From NCBI RefSeq assembly GCF_004005565.1, contig NZ_SADD01000001.1:558001-622000 (forward strand): a stretch of DNA of 64,000 nucleotides, given 5' to 3'. This document shows, piece by piece, positions 35,765 through 43,773 of the stretch. The stretch is from Lujinxingia sediminis (GTDB lineage: Bacteria > Myxococcota_A > Bradymonadia > Bradymonadales > Bradymonadaceae). The notes beneath the pieces are model-generated. The model saw nothing but the letters and a program-made list of their open reading frames with translations. It ran no database searches and had not been told where the DNA came from. Position numbers and translations under genes: made by a program. Every line of letters starts with the position of its first letter. Within the stretch, counting starts at the first letter, position 1.

Positions 35765-37387
35765 ATGAAGAACGCACGATGGCTGGTGTGTGCAGCGTTG
35801 GGGCTGGTCTTTGCTCAGGCCTGCGGTGGGTGTTCTGATGCCGCTGGCCCCGGGGAGGTTTGTGATCCCGAGGTCGCCGAGCCCTGTGAAGGCAGCGACT
35901 TTACGTTGGTGTGTCGCGCCGATGCTCAGGGGGATACTCGCTGCCTGCATCCCGATGGCGGACGTTGCGACATCGAGGACGACCCCTCGATCTGCGGTCC
36001 CGATGCCAGCTGCGTGGTGCCGGCCGCTGGCGAGGACTCGCGATGCCTTCTCTCCGAAGCCGCTGCCTGCGACCGGACCAATGATCAATGTGCGCCCGGG
36101 CTTGTGTGTGAGGCCACGGAGAGTGGCGAAGATCGCTGCCATACCGAACTCTTCGTGCAGGGGCAGGTCTTTGATTCGACCACCCTTGATGCCATCGAAG
36201 GCGCTCAGATCATCGCGTTTAACGAGGAGGGCAGCGCCCTGAGCGATGTGTCGGTGAGCGATGCGTCGGGGGCCTACCGTCTGCAGATCCCCGCGCTGCG
36301 TGATGCGGAGGGGGCGCCGGTGCAGCAGTTCTTTACGCTGCGCGGAAGCGCCGCCGACTTCCAGACCTTCCCCGGCGGGTTACGCACGGCGCTGCCCATC
36401 GACACGACCACCGCGGTGGCCGATGCCGAGGGTGGTGGCCTGGTGATCGACACGGCTCAGACCGACGTGGCGCTGCTGGCCCTCCCGGAGAGTGATCAGG
36501 GGTTTGCGTCGATCAGCGGGCGAGTGGACATTGGCGGCGGGCTCGGTGGCGTGCTGGTGGTGGCCGAGAGCGATCCGGATACCGGAATCAGCGGCGTCTC
36601 GGCTCGCAACGGCGCGTTTACGATCTTCAACGTACCCCCTGGCGAGTATCAGGTGCGGGGCTACATCGCCGGCACCCAGGTGGAGCCCGAGCAGGTGAGC
36701 ATGGCCGACGCCCCCGTCGACAACGTGGTGCTCACCGAGTCGGCGGAGGGTCTTAAAGACGTCAGCGGTCAGATTCAGATCGTGGCGGCCTCCGGCGGCC
36801 TGCAGAGCTCGGTGGTCTTTGTGGTCGCCTCGACCTTCGACGAGGTTTCGGTGCGCGGTGAGGTGCCCGCCGGTCTGCGCGCTCCGCGCTCCGGGGCACC
36901 GAACATCGATGGCGAATGGACCATCGAGGGCGTTCCCGCCGGCGACTACTACGTGCTGGCAGGCTTTGAGAACGACGAGCTCGTTCGTGATCCCGATGAA
37001 GGGATCTCCGGCACCGAGCTTGTGCGGACCACCATTGAGGCCGGGGAGGGCAGCTTCGATGTGACGCCTTCCTTCAAGGTTACCGCCGCGCTGGACACCG
37101 TCAGCCCTGGCGCCGAAGGTCCCGAAGGGCTCAGCGAGCCCCCCACGCTGACCTGGGGCCCGGCCAGCAACGCCCAGAGTTACGATGTGGTCGTGTTCAA
37201 CGCCTACGGCGATATCGTCTGGGAGGCCACAGACATCCCCCCCGCGGGCGGTAACACCAATCTCAGTGTGGATTACGATGGGCCCTTTGAAGAGGGCATG
37301 TACTACCAGTTCCGCGCTACGGCCCGCCGCGCTGACTCGGCGATCTCGACCACCGAGGACCTGCGCGGTGTGTTCTACAAGCAGTGA
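35765..37387 (+). CDS. Cys-rich lipoprotein with carboxypeptidase-regulatory-like domains (copy 1)
   Basis: 540 residues. ATG 35765 has GGAGG six bases upstream; signal peptide LVCAALGLVFAQAC with Cys20. A Cys-rich N-terminal block (to about residue 130) precedes several beta-sandwich domains: VQGQVFDSTTLDAIEGAQII and SASIxGRVDIGGGLGG, then FTIFNVPPGEYQVRGY and WTIEGVPAGDYYVLAG, typical of carboxypeptidase-regulatory-like folds. The C-terminal part has LTWGPASNAQSYDVVVF (fibronectin-like). Closely paralogous to the gene at 39859. Confidence 0.82.
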   Translation: MKNARWLVCAALGLVFAQACGGCSDAAGPGEVCDPEVAEPCEGSDFTLVCRADAQGDTRCLHPDGGRCDIEDDPSICGPDASCVVPAAGEDSRCLLSEAAACDRTNDQCAPGLVCEATESGEDRCHTELFVQGQVFDSTTLDAIEGAQIIAFNEEGSALSDVSVSDASGAYRLQIPALRDAEGAPVQQFFTLRGSAADFQTFPGGLRTALPIDTTTAVADAEGGGLVIDTAQTDVALLALPESDQGFASISGRVDIGGGLGGVLVVAESDPDTGISGVSARNGAFTIFNVPPGEYQVRGYIAGTQVEPEQVSMADAPVDNVVLTESAEGLKDVSGQIQIVAASGGLQSSVVFVVASTFDEVSVRGEVPAGLRAPRSGAPNIDGEWTIEGVPAGDYYVLAGFENDELVRDPDEGISGTELVRTTIEAGEGSFDVTPSFKVTAALDTVSPGAEGPEGLSEPPTLTWGPASNAQSYDVVVFNAYGDIVWEATDIPPAGGNTNLSVDYDGPFEEGMYYQFRATARRADSAISTTEDLRGVFYKQ

Positions 37388-37419
37388 TACCTGAGCTGCG
37401 TTTGCGCTGAGTTTTGATC

Positions 37420-37451
37420 GAAAAACGCCCCCGGAAACGGGGGCGTTTTTC
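37420..37451. terminator. Rho-independent terminator
   Basis: GAAAAACGCCCCCG and CGGGGGCGTTTTTC pair perfectly over 14 bp with loop GAAA. Preceded by TTTTGATC, as at the other terminators of this family. Confidence 0.88.
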
Positions 37452-37602
37452 GTACCCAGCTTTTGGGCAGAAGCCTCGTGCCATCCCCCCCCGGCTTTGG
37501 TCTTCGGCCCGACGCTCCTACGTTTTCAGGCAGGGCTCGCACTTCCTGCGGGCTCAATGGACGCGATGGTACCGCGCTCGGAAGCGGTCCAAGGAGCACG
37601 CC

Positions 37603-38364
37603 ATGAACGCACGATTCGGACGTCTGCTGGCGGAGTTTGTAGGGACGTTTTTCCTGGTGCTGGCCGGATGCGGCACGGCAGTGCTCGCTGGAACCTTCCC
37701 CGAAATCGGGGTCGGAATTATCGGCGTCGCGCTGGGCTTCGGCCTGGCGCTTCTGGTCATGGCCTACGCCATCGGTGACATCTCCGGGTGTCATATCAAC
37801 CCGGCGGTTTCGGTGGGCCTCTGGATCGGCGGACGTTTCCCGGGGCGAGATGTGCTGCCTTATATCGCAGTCCAGGTACTCGGCGGCATCGTCGCAGCCG
37901 CCGTCCTCTACATGATCGCCGGCGGCACCCCCGGTTTCACGCTCGCCGACGGCTTCGCCGCCAACGGCTACGCGGAACACTCGCCAGGGGGCTACTCCCT
38001 GCTCTCGGCGCTGACCATTGAAGTGGTCATGACGACGCTCTTTGTCTTCGCGATCATGGGGGCGACCCACAAGCGCGTGCCCGCCGCGGTGGCCCCGGTG
38101 GCGATCGGGCTGGCCCTCACGCTGGTTCACCTGATCAGCATCCCGGTCACCAACACCTCGGTGAACCCGGCCCGCAGCACCGGCGTGGCGCTCTTTGTGG
38201 GCGACTGGGCGCTCTCCCAGCTCTGGCTCTTCTGGCTGGCTCCCATCGCCGGCGGGGTGGGAGGAGCGCTGCTCTACCGGGCCCTTGGCGAGCGCAGCAC
38301 CGAGACGGCAGAAGATGAGCGCGCGGTTGAGGTCCCACCGGACGCGGCGGCAAGGCCGGTGTGA
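37603..38364 (+). CDS. Aquaporin (MIP family, AqpZ type)
   Basis: Water channel of 253 residues with six transmembrane helices. The NPA boxes are HINPAVS and [26 protein letters not shown] carries the His, Thr and Arg that make the narrow water-selective filter of Aqp[21 protein letters not shown] is the characteristic first helix. AAGGAG lies six bases before ATG 37603. The C-terminal tail is an Ala/Glu-rich extension of about 25 residues. A terminator directly follows. Confidence 0.95.
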   Translation: MNARFGRLLAEFVGTFFLVLAGCGTAVLAGTFPEIGVGIIGVALGFGLALLVMAYAIGDISGCHINPAVSVGLWIGGRFPGRDVLPYIAVQVLGGIVAAAVLYMIAGGTPGFTLADGFAANGYAEHSPGGYSLLSALTIEVVMTTLFVFAIMGATHKRVPAAVAPVAIGLALTLVHLISIPVTNTSVNPARSTGVALFVGDWALSQLWLFWLAPIAGGVGGALLYRALGERSTETAEDERAVEVPPDAAARPV

Positions 38365-38376
38365 TAGGAGGTGCGG

Positions 38377-38402
38377 ACGCCCCCGGAGACGGGGGCGTTT
38401 TC
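38377..38402 (+). terminator. Rho-independent terminator
   Basis: ACGCCCCCG and CGGGGGCGT form a stem with loop GAGA, followed by TTTT. Same core as terminators at 34783 and 37420. Confidence 0.75.
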
Positions 38403-38575
38403 GTGGCGCATCGTTCTGACGGGAGACAAAGAGACGTTGACCGCCGGGGGAAGACGTCCTTACAAAAGGTGACCTTTGCACCATTGTCCCTGGCTGTTTT
38501 CGTTATCTTGAGGCTGCGAGCACATCGCTTCTTGATCGAGCCCGCGGCCTACTTCTGTTGTATGGAGTGTGAACT

Positions 38576-39619
38576 GTGTCTGATCTGCGACCTGCGATGC
38601 ATTGTGTGTGTCTCGCCCTTCTCCTTAGCGCCTGTGGAGCCGATAGCAGCGGCGTGCAGGGGCCCGAGGGGGACGCCGGCCTCAATTCCCTGATCCGCAC
38701 CGAAGCGGTGGAGCCGGGCGCCGAATGCGCCGAAGGGGGCGTCCGGGTCTTGAGCGGCCTGGACGCCGACGCCGACGGCGAGCTAGGCACCGACGAGGTG
38801 TCTGGCGAGTCCTTTGTCTGCGCCGGTGGGAGTGGGGAGCAGGGCCCCGGCGGACCGATCGCCCTGGTTCGCACCGAAGACGTCGCGCCCGGTGAGGACT
38901 GCGTCGTCGGAGGCGTGCGGGTCTTGACCGGTCTGGATGCCAACGCCAACGCGGAGCTTGATCCGGACGAGGTCACTGGCGAGTCGCTGGTATGCGCCGG
39001 CACCGAGGGGCTCAACTCCCTGATTCGCACCGCCGATGAGCCCGCTGGCGAGAACTGTGGCTATCGCGGAAGCGCCGTCTCGGTGGGGCTCGACACAAAC
39101 GCCGATGGCGAGCTCGGTGAGGACGAGATTCAGGAGACCATCTACGTCTGCGAGACCCTCTTCACCGACCTGGCTTTTCCCTCAGACGACACCCTGACCT
39201 ATGGCTCCGCCGGTTGGGGGGTACCAATTTCGGCCGGGCAAGGCCGCATGTTTTTCTCGCTGAGTCACTTTCTCCGTCACTACTTCACCGTGCCAACACC
39301 TCATTACGTGAGCTCCCTGAGCTATCGGCTGGAGGTGTTTGACGACACCAATATGGAAGAATGCGCCGGAGTCCCCCCGGAAGGCGGGTTTGACGCGGTG
39401 CGCGACTTCCAGATCACCATCGACGGCGTAGAAATCCACACCTTCAGCTTTCAGGGAGGTACGGGCGGTCAGACCCTGACCCTGGAGGGCAGCGTGGACT
39501 TTGATCCCTTCCTGCTCGATGGCGAGCACTTCGTCCACATTGGCCCCCTGGATGAGGTGTGCAGCGGAGGCGGCGGGTTCCGCTGGGAGACCGGCGGCCG
39601 CTTTGTCTTCTCAGGCTGA
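38576..39619 (+). CDS. Lipoprotein with DUF7151-type Asp-rich repeats
   Basis: 347 residues. GTG start at 38576 with GGAG eight bases upstream; lipobox LLSAC (Cys20). After a short collagen-like GVQGPEGDAG stretch come three repeats (about residues 37-83, 96-142, 148-190) built on LNSLIRTEAVEPGAECAEGG then SGLDADADGELGTDEV. The DADADGELG type loop looks like a calcium-binding EF-hand-like loop. A non-repeat C-terminal domain of about 150 residues includes FHxF/HYFTV strands and a Gly-rich end. Function unknown; surface location expected. Confidence 0.78.
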   Translation: MSDLRPAMHCVCLALLLSACGADSSGVQGPEGDAGLNSLIRTEAVEPGAECAEGGVRVLSGLDADADGELGTDEVSGESFVCAGGSGEQGPGGPIALVRTEDVAPGEDCVVGGVRVLTGLDANANAELDPDEVTGESLVCAGTEGLNSLIRTADEPAGENCGYRGSAVSVGLDTNADGELGEDEIQETIYVCETLFTDLAFPSDDTLTYGSAGWGVPISAGQGRMFFSLSHFLRHYFTVPTPHYVSSLSYRLEVFDDTNMEECAGVPPEGGFDAVRDFQITIDGVEIHTFSFQGGTGGQTLTLEGSVDFDPFLLDGEHFVHIGPLDEVCSGGGGFRWETGGRFVFSG

Positions 39620-39652
39620 ACGTGTCGAGGACCCTCCCGACGGCGACATATC

Positions 39653-39698
39653 AAGCCCACGCGGCCCCGCAGGTTGCGGGGGCTGCGTGGGCTTTTTT
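39653..39698 (+). terminator. Rho-independent terminator
   Basis: Long stem: GCCCACGC plus GGCCCCGC on one side, GCGGGGGC plus GCGTGGGC on the other, followed by TTTTTT. Confidence 0.88.
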
Positions 39699-39858
39699 GC
39701 CGACTCATCGCTCGACTACTGCTCATCTGGCGAGTTTAAGGCTCCAGATGCGATTGAGTGACTGGCGAGCGACGTTTCGCCTACCGTGCGCCGTCCAATA
39801 AAGGGTGTGAGCTGATGAATCGTGCGCAGCGTGTCGCACGGTGCGCCAGGGAGTTTGT

Positions 39859-41484
39859 ATGCAGCGTGTCCAATGGATGGTTCTCTTCGTGTTTCTGAGC
39901 GTGTTCTCGGCCTCGGCCTGCGAGCGAGCGACTCCCTATGTGGCCCCTGGCGAGGTCTGTGATCCGGCGGACGATGACGGCTGCATGTATGCACATGGTG
40001 AGATGGAATGTCGCCTCGACGCGACGGGCACGCCGCGTTGCCTGCGTCCTCTCGGCGGTGTCTGCGACGTTAGCGATAGTCCGTCACTCTGCGGTCCGGG
40101 AGCGTCCTGTGTAGGCCCGGAGGCCCGGGGCTCCGGATACTGCCTGCTCGATGAGTTTGAGCGATGCGATATCCGCGGTGGTTCTTGCGGGCCGGGTCTG
40201 GCCTGCGAATCGGCCGACGTGGTGGGGCGCTACTGCAACAAGGTGCTCTACATCCAGGGGCAGGTCTTCGATACCCAGACGCTCGCTGCGGTCGAGGGCG
40301 CGCAGGTCATCGCATTTGATGAGGAGGGGGTCGCGCTCAACGAAGCTGTGTTCAGCGACGCGTCAGGTCTGTACCGGGTGCCTATTGCTGCGCGTCGAGA
40401 TGCGCAGGGGATGCCCGTGCACAGGGTCGTGTCGCTGCACGTCAGCGCCCCGGATTACCACGCCATCCCTGGCGGGTTGCGCACCATTGCGCCGCTCGAT
40501 CTGAGCACAGCACGCATTGACACGAGCACTGGCGAGCTGCTTGTCGATACGGCGCATACCGACGTCGCCATGCTTGCACTGCCGCTGGAAGAGCGGGGCT
40601 TTGCGTCGATACGCGGTACGCTCGAGCCCTTTCATCACAATCACGGGGGAAGGATGGTTGCGTACAGCCACGCATCCGGAGCCTTCCGGGGCGTCTCGGA
40701 CCGCTACGGGGCGTTTACGATCTTCAACGTGCCACCGGGCCGCTATCAGCTTCAGGACTACTCGGCGCGCACAGGACTGAAGCCGGCTGAGATCGACATG
40801 GGAGAGGAGCCCCGCGAGGGTGTTGCGTTCGAGAGGTCTTACAGGACGCGCCACAGCGTCGAAGGGCAGGTCCGACTGGTCGACGCGTTAGAGCACTCGG
40901 AGATCTCGGTGAGCCTGGTCGTCGCCTCCACCTTCGACGCGGCGCTGATGCGCGGCGAGATGCCACCTGCATTGCGCGCGTCGTCCACTCGCCAGGGCGA
41001 CACCACCTGGACATGGCGAGTCCAGGGGGTTCCGCCCGGGGTCTACGACGTGCTCGTTTCCCATGAGAATGATGGCCTGGTGGTGGGCTCGTACGACGCG
41101 ATCTTTGGCGACCAGCGCGTGCGCATCCAAGTCCCGGAAGGGGAGGGCCACATCGAAGTGACCCCCGTCATCCGCGTGACCGCGGCCCTCCCCATCCTCA
41201 GCCCCGGCGCCGAGGGTCCCCAGGGCCTCAGCGCGCGTCCTTACCTGCTCTGGGGCCCGGCCCCAAACGTCGACCACTATGACCTGGTCGTCTTCGATGA
41301 CTACGGCAAGGTCGTCTGGGAGGCGCTCGACATTGCCCGTGGCGAGGAGGGCGACTACCTCAGCGTCGCCTACGACGGGCCTTTTCAGCCGGGGATGTAC
41401 TACCAGTTTCGCGTCACCGCGTACCGCTCCGGCTCGCGTGTCACCTCGACCGAGGCGTTGCGAGGGGTGTTTTACAGGGAGTGA
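39859..41484 (+). CDS. Cys-rich lipoprotein with carboxypeptidase-regulatory-like domains (copy 2)
   Basis: 541 residues; paralog of the gene at 35765. ATG 39859 has AGGGAG five bases upstream; lipobox FSASAC. Shared blocks in order are APGEVCDPA, SLCGPGASCV, LYIQGQVFDTQTLAAVEGAQ, LDLSTARIDTS, FTIFNVPPGRYQL, VAFERSYRTRHSVEGQV, ALPILSPGAEGPQGL and the closing STEALRGVFYRE. The two copies differ most in the domain following the Cys-rich part. The matching ends suggest duplication followed by separation by the aquaporin and DUF7151 genes. Confidence 0.82.
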   Translation: MQRVQWMVLFVFLSVFSASACERATPYVAPGEVCDPADDDGCMYAHGEMECRLDATGTPRCLRPLGGVCDVSDSPSLCGPGASCVGPEARGSGYCLLDEFERCDIRGGSCGPGLACESADVVGRYCNKVLYIQGQVFDTQTLAAVEGAQVIAFDEEGVALNEAVFSDASGLYRVPIAARRDAQGMPVHRVVSLHVSAPDYHAIPGGLRTIAPLDLSTARIDTSTGELLVDTAHTDVAMLALPLEERGFASIRGTLEPFHHNHGGRMVAYSHASGAFRGVSDRYGAFTIFNVPPGRYQLQDYSARTGLKPAEIDMGEEPREGVAFERSYRTRHSVEGQVRLVDALEHSEISVSLVVASTFDAALMRGEMPPALRASSTRQGDTTWTWRVQGVPPGVYDVLVSHENDGLVVGSYDAIFGDQRVRIQVPEGEGHIEVTPVIRVTAALPILSPGAEGPQGLSARPYLLWGPAPNVDHYDLVVFDDYGKVVWEALDIARGEEGDYLSVAYDGPFQPGMYYQFRVTAYRSGSRVTSTEALRGVFYRE

Positions 41485-41883
41485 GGTCGGGGGGGCGTTG
41501 GCGTTTTGAGGAACCAGGACGCGCTCGGAGAGGGGGGCGTTTTTTGTCCCTGAAGCCGAATTGAGGCTAACGCGGGCTTTTTGGCATCGCGCGAGGCGCT
41601 CGCATTTTAGAGACCTACTCCAGTGGGGGACTTTGGCCGCGGTCGACGTTCGGTGCTCAACGCGATCATCTTCTTCCAATCGTTCGGTCAATGCTTCGGT
41701 GGTAGCGCCGGATTCGTGGGGAACGTCAGAACATTCAAGAAGGGGGGCTGGTGGGTCGGGAATGGAGGAGATTAGCTCCATCTGGCCGCTCTATGACAAC
41801 TGTGGTAGTCAGACGCCCTTCCATCAGAGCGCGCAAATGGCGCGGTGCACAAAAATAACCGAAGTCGTCGGAAGGGGATCATC
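41485..41883. other. Intergenic region upstream of McrBC-like cassette
   Basis: About 400 bases without a gene. It begins with a weak terminator-like GGACGC...GCGTTTTTT stretch (41517-41546). Two small inverted repeats occur at 41762-41781 (ATGGAG/CTCCAT) and 41794-41811 (TGACAAC/GTAGTCA, one mismatch), the latter 73 bases from the mcrB-like start. No promoter is confidently seen. Confidence 0.45.
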
Positions 41884-43773
41884 GTGGGAGAAGGGCCAGA
41901 TTTGGAAATGATGCCGACCGGAGCGCGTACGGCGCTCGGCGGGTTGTTTCGTGCGGCGTGTGAAGAAATCTCCGAGAAGACGCCAGGTGAGCCGATCGGA
42001 CGGGCTGATGCGGTGTGGGGGGCCGTCGAGCGGGTGGCCCTGGCAATTGAAGGTAGCTCTCCAGCTGAGCGACGAGAACACCTGCAAATGAAGTGGTCGG
42101 TGGGTAAGGGCCGGTACACCGAGGTGCCTTGGATAGCGCTTCTTGATGTGCGCGTTACCAACGACACCAAGCGCGGCGTTTATGTCGTCTATCTCTTCAA
42201 CGAGGACGGCTCTGGGGTTTATCTCACACTCATTCAAGGCGTGACGGCGGTGCTTGAGCGTCATAAACCGCAAACAGCGGGTTATGGGGTTCTGACCGGG
42301 CGTTCTGATGCGATTGGCGTGTGCCTCGGCGGCGTCAAAAACATAGGTTTTCAAACCCAGCACGAGATGGCGCTTAAAGGGGCAAAAAAAGCACCAAGCT
42401 ACACTCATGGCACCATCGCTCAGACCTATTACCCGGCCGACGCTATCCCGGGAGACAAGCAGCTGCTGGAAGACCTAGAGGCTATGCTTCAACTCTATGA
42501 GCGTTATGCGGAGCGTTTTGAAGGCGTGGCATCATCATCAGAACATGAGCAGTCGGAGTCGCTACTCAATATCGACGCTCCCCCCGCCCAGGCGGCCTTG
42601 GAAGCGGTCGCGCCACGCATTGACCTCGCTGCCACAGTTCAGGCCTTCTCCAACTCGTTGCGGAGCGCGGGGCTTTCATTCGGCGTTCAACACGACGCCT
42701 TCGTGCGCGCATTCATTACCAGCCTGGCCACCAAAAACTTCGTGATCCTCACCGGTTTGTCAGGCTCTGGCAAAACCCAGATCGCTCAAAAGTTTGGGCA
42801 GTGGCTCGGAGAAGCGCAGATGGCGCTGATCCCGGTTCGGCCAGACTGGACCGGCGCCGAGGCGCTTTTCGGCTACGAAGACGCGTTGGCCAAAGTCAGC
42901 GATGATGGCCGTCGCGGTTGGGCCGTACCTCGTGCGCTCGAGTTTATGCTTCGAGCGGCCCGAAACCCGGCTCACCCCTACCTACTCTTACTTGATGAGA
43001 TGAATCTCGCGCACGTCGAGCGCTATTTTGCCGACGTACTTTCAGGGATGGAGTCTGGCGAGCGGGTTTTGCCAAACCTATCGCGTGAATCCGACGGTGT
43101 GTGGCGCCTTCAGCCTGGGGCCGAGCCCTGGGTAGCGGTGCCTTCCAATCTCTTTATTGTTGGCACGGTCAACGTCGACGAGACGACCTACATGTTCTCG
43201 CCAAAGGTCTTGGACCGCGCCAACACGCTGGAGTTCCGAGTGCCTACCGAGGCGTTGGCTTGGACGACGCGCAAACCTCAAGCGTGCGAGCTCGGTCCTC
43301 GTGATTTAGTCCGCGGGCTCTTGGCAATCAGCGCCGACCCCAATGGGCATCTGGAGAATGAACCCACCTGGCTCGGAGATTATGTGGACGAGCTTAAACG
43401 CGTTCATGAGCTGCTCTCCGAAGGTGGTTTTGAGTTCGGGCATCGTGTCTTTTTCGAGGCGATTCGCTTCGCGTCATTGCTTGAACAAGCGGGGGAAGAG
43501 AGTTGGACGGTCGCATTGGACCGCCAAATCCTCCAAAAACTACTCCCCCGACTTCACGGCTCGCGCCGCCGCCTCGAAAGCACCCTCTGTGCGCTCGGGC
43601 GCTATTGTTGGACGCAGGACGTGGAGCCCGGCGCCATCTTCGATGGTCGAGCTTTGAGCTTCGACCCCATCTCGCACAACCCCAACGAGGCGGCGCTTCC
43701 CCTCTCCGCTGACAAAATTCGGCGCATGACCCGCAGCCTTCGGGCCAACCAGTTTGCGAGCTTTACCGAATGA
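41884..43773 (+). CDS. McrB-like AAA+ GTPase with MrcB-type N-terminal domain
   Basis: 629 residues. The GTG at 41884 has GAAGGGG six bases upstream; the GTG at 41845 lacks a site. Residues about 1-190 match the MrcB-type N-terminal domain (DUF3578): EVPWIALLDVRVTND, GVYVVYLFNEDGSGVYLTL. The motor domain has GLSGSGKTQIAQKFG (Walker A, about 291), YLLLLDEMNLAHVERYF (Walker B) and GTVNVDETTYMFSPKVLDRA (sensor). In McrBC, McrB binds modified DNA and translocates using GTP; the DUF3578 domain replaces the classic N-terminal reader. Its partner gene overlaps by four bases (ATGA). Confidence 0.9.
   Translation: MGEGPDLEMMPTGARTALGGLFRAACEEISEKTPGEPIGRADAVWGAVERVALAIEGSSPAERREHLQMKWSVGKGRYTEVPWIALLDVRVTNDTKRGVYVVYLFNEDGSGVYLTLIQGVTAVLERHKPQTAGYGVLTGRSDAIGVCLGGVKNIGFQTQHEMALKGAKKAPSYTHGTIAQTYYPADAIPGDKQLLEDLEAMLQLYERYAERFEGVASSSEHEQSESLLNIDAPPAQAALEAVAPRIDLAATVQAFSNSLRSAGLSFGVQHDAFVRAFITSLATKNFVILTGLSGSGKTQIAQKFGQWLGEAQMALIPVRPDWTGAEALFGYEDALAKVSDDGRRGWAVPRALEFMLRAARNPAHPYLLLLDEMNLAHVERYFADVLSGMESGERVLPNLSRESDGVWRLQPGAEPWVAVPSNLFIVGTVNVDETTYMFSPKVLDRANTLEFRVPTEALAWTTRKPQACELGPRDLVRGLLAISADPNGHLENEPTWLGDYVDELKRVHELLSEGGFEFGHRVFFEAIRFASLLEQAGEESWTVALDRQILQKLLPRLHGSRRRLESTLCALGRYCWTQDVEPGAIFDGRALSFDPISHNPNEAALPLSADKIRRMTRSLRANQFASFTE

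Noticed and set aside
41517-41546. Terminator after the second lipoprotein copy
   Set aside because: Only five or six pairs form before the T-run; kept as a weak note, not as a feature.
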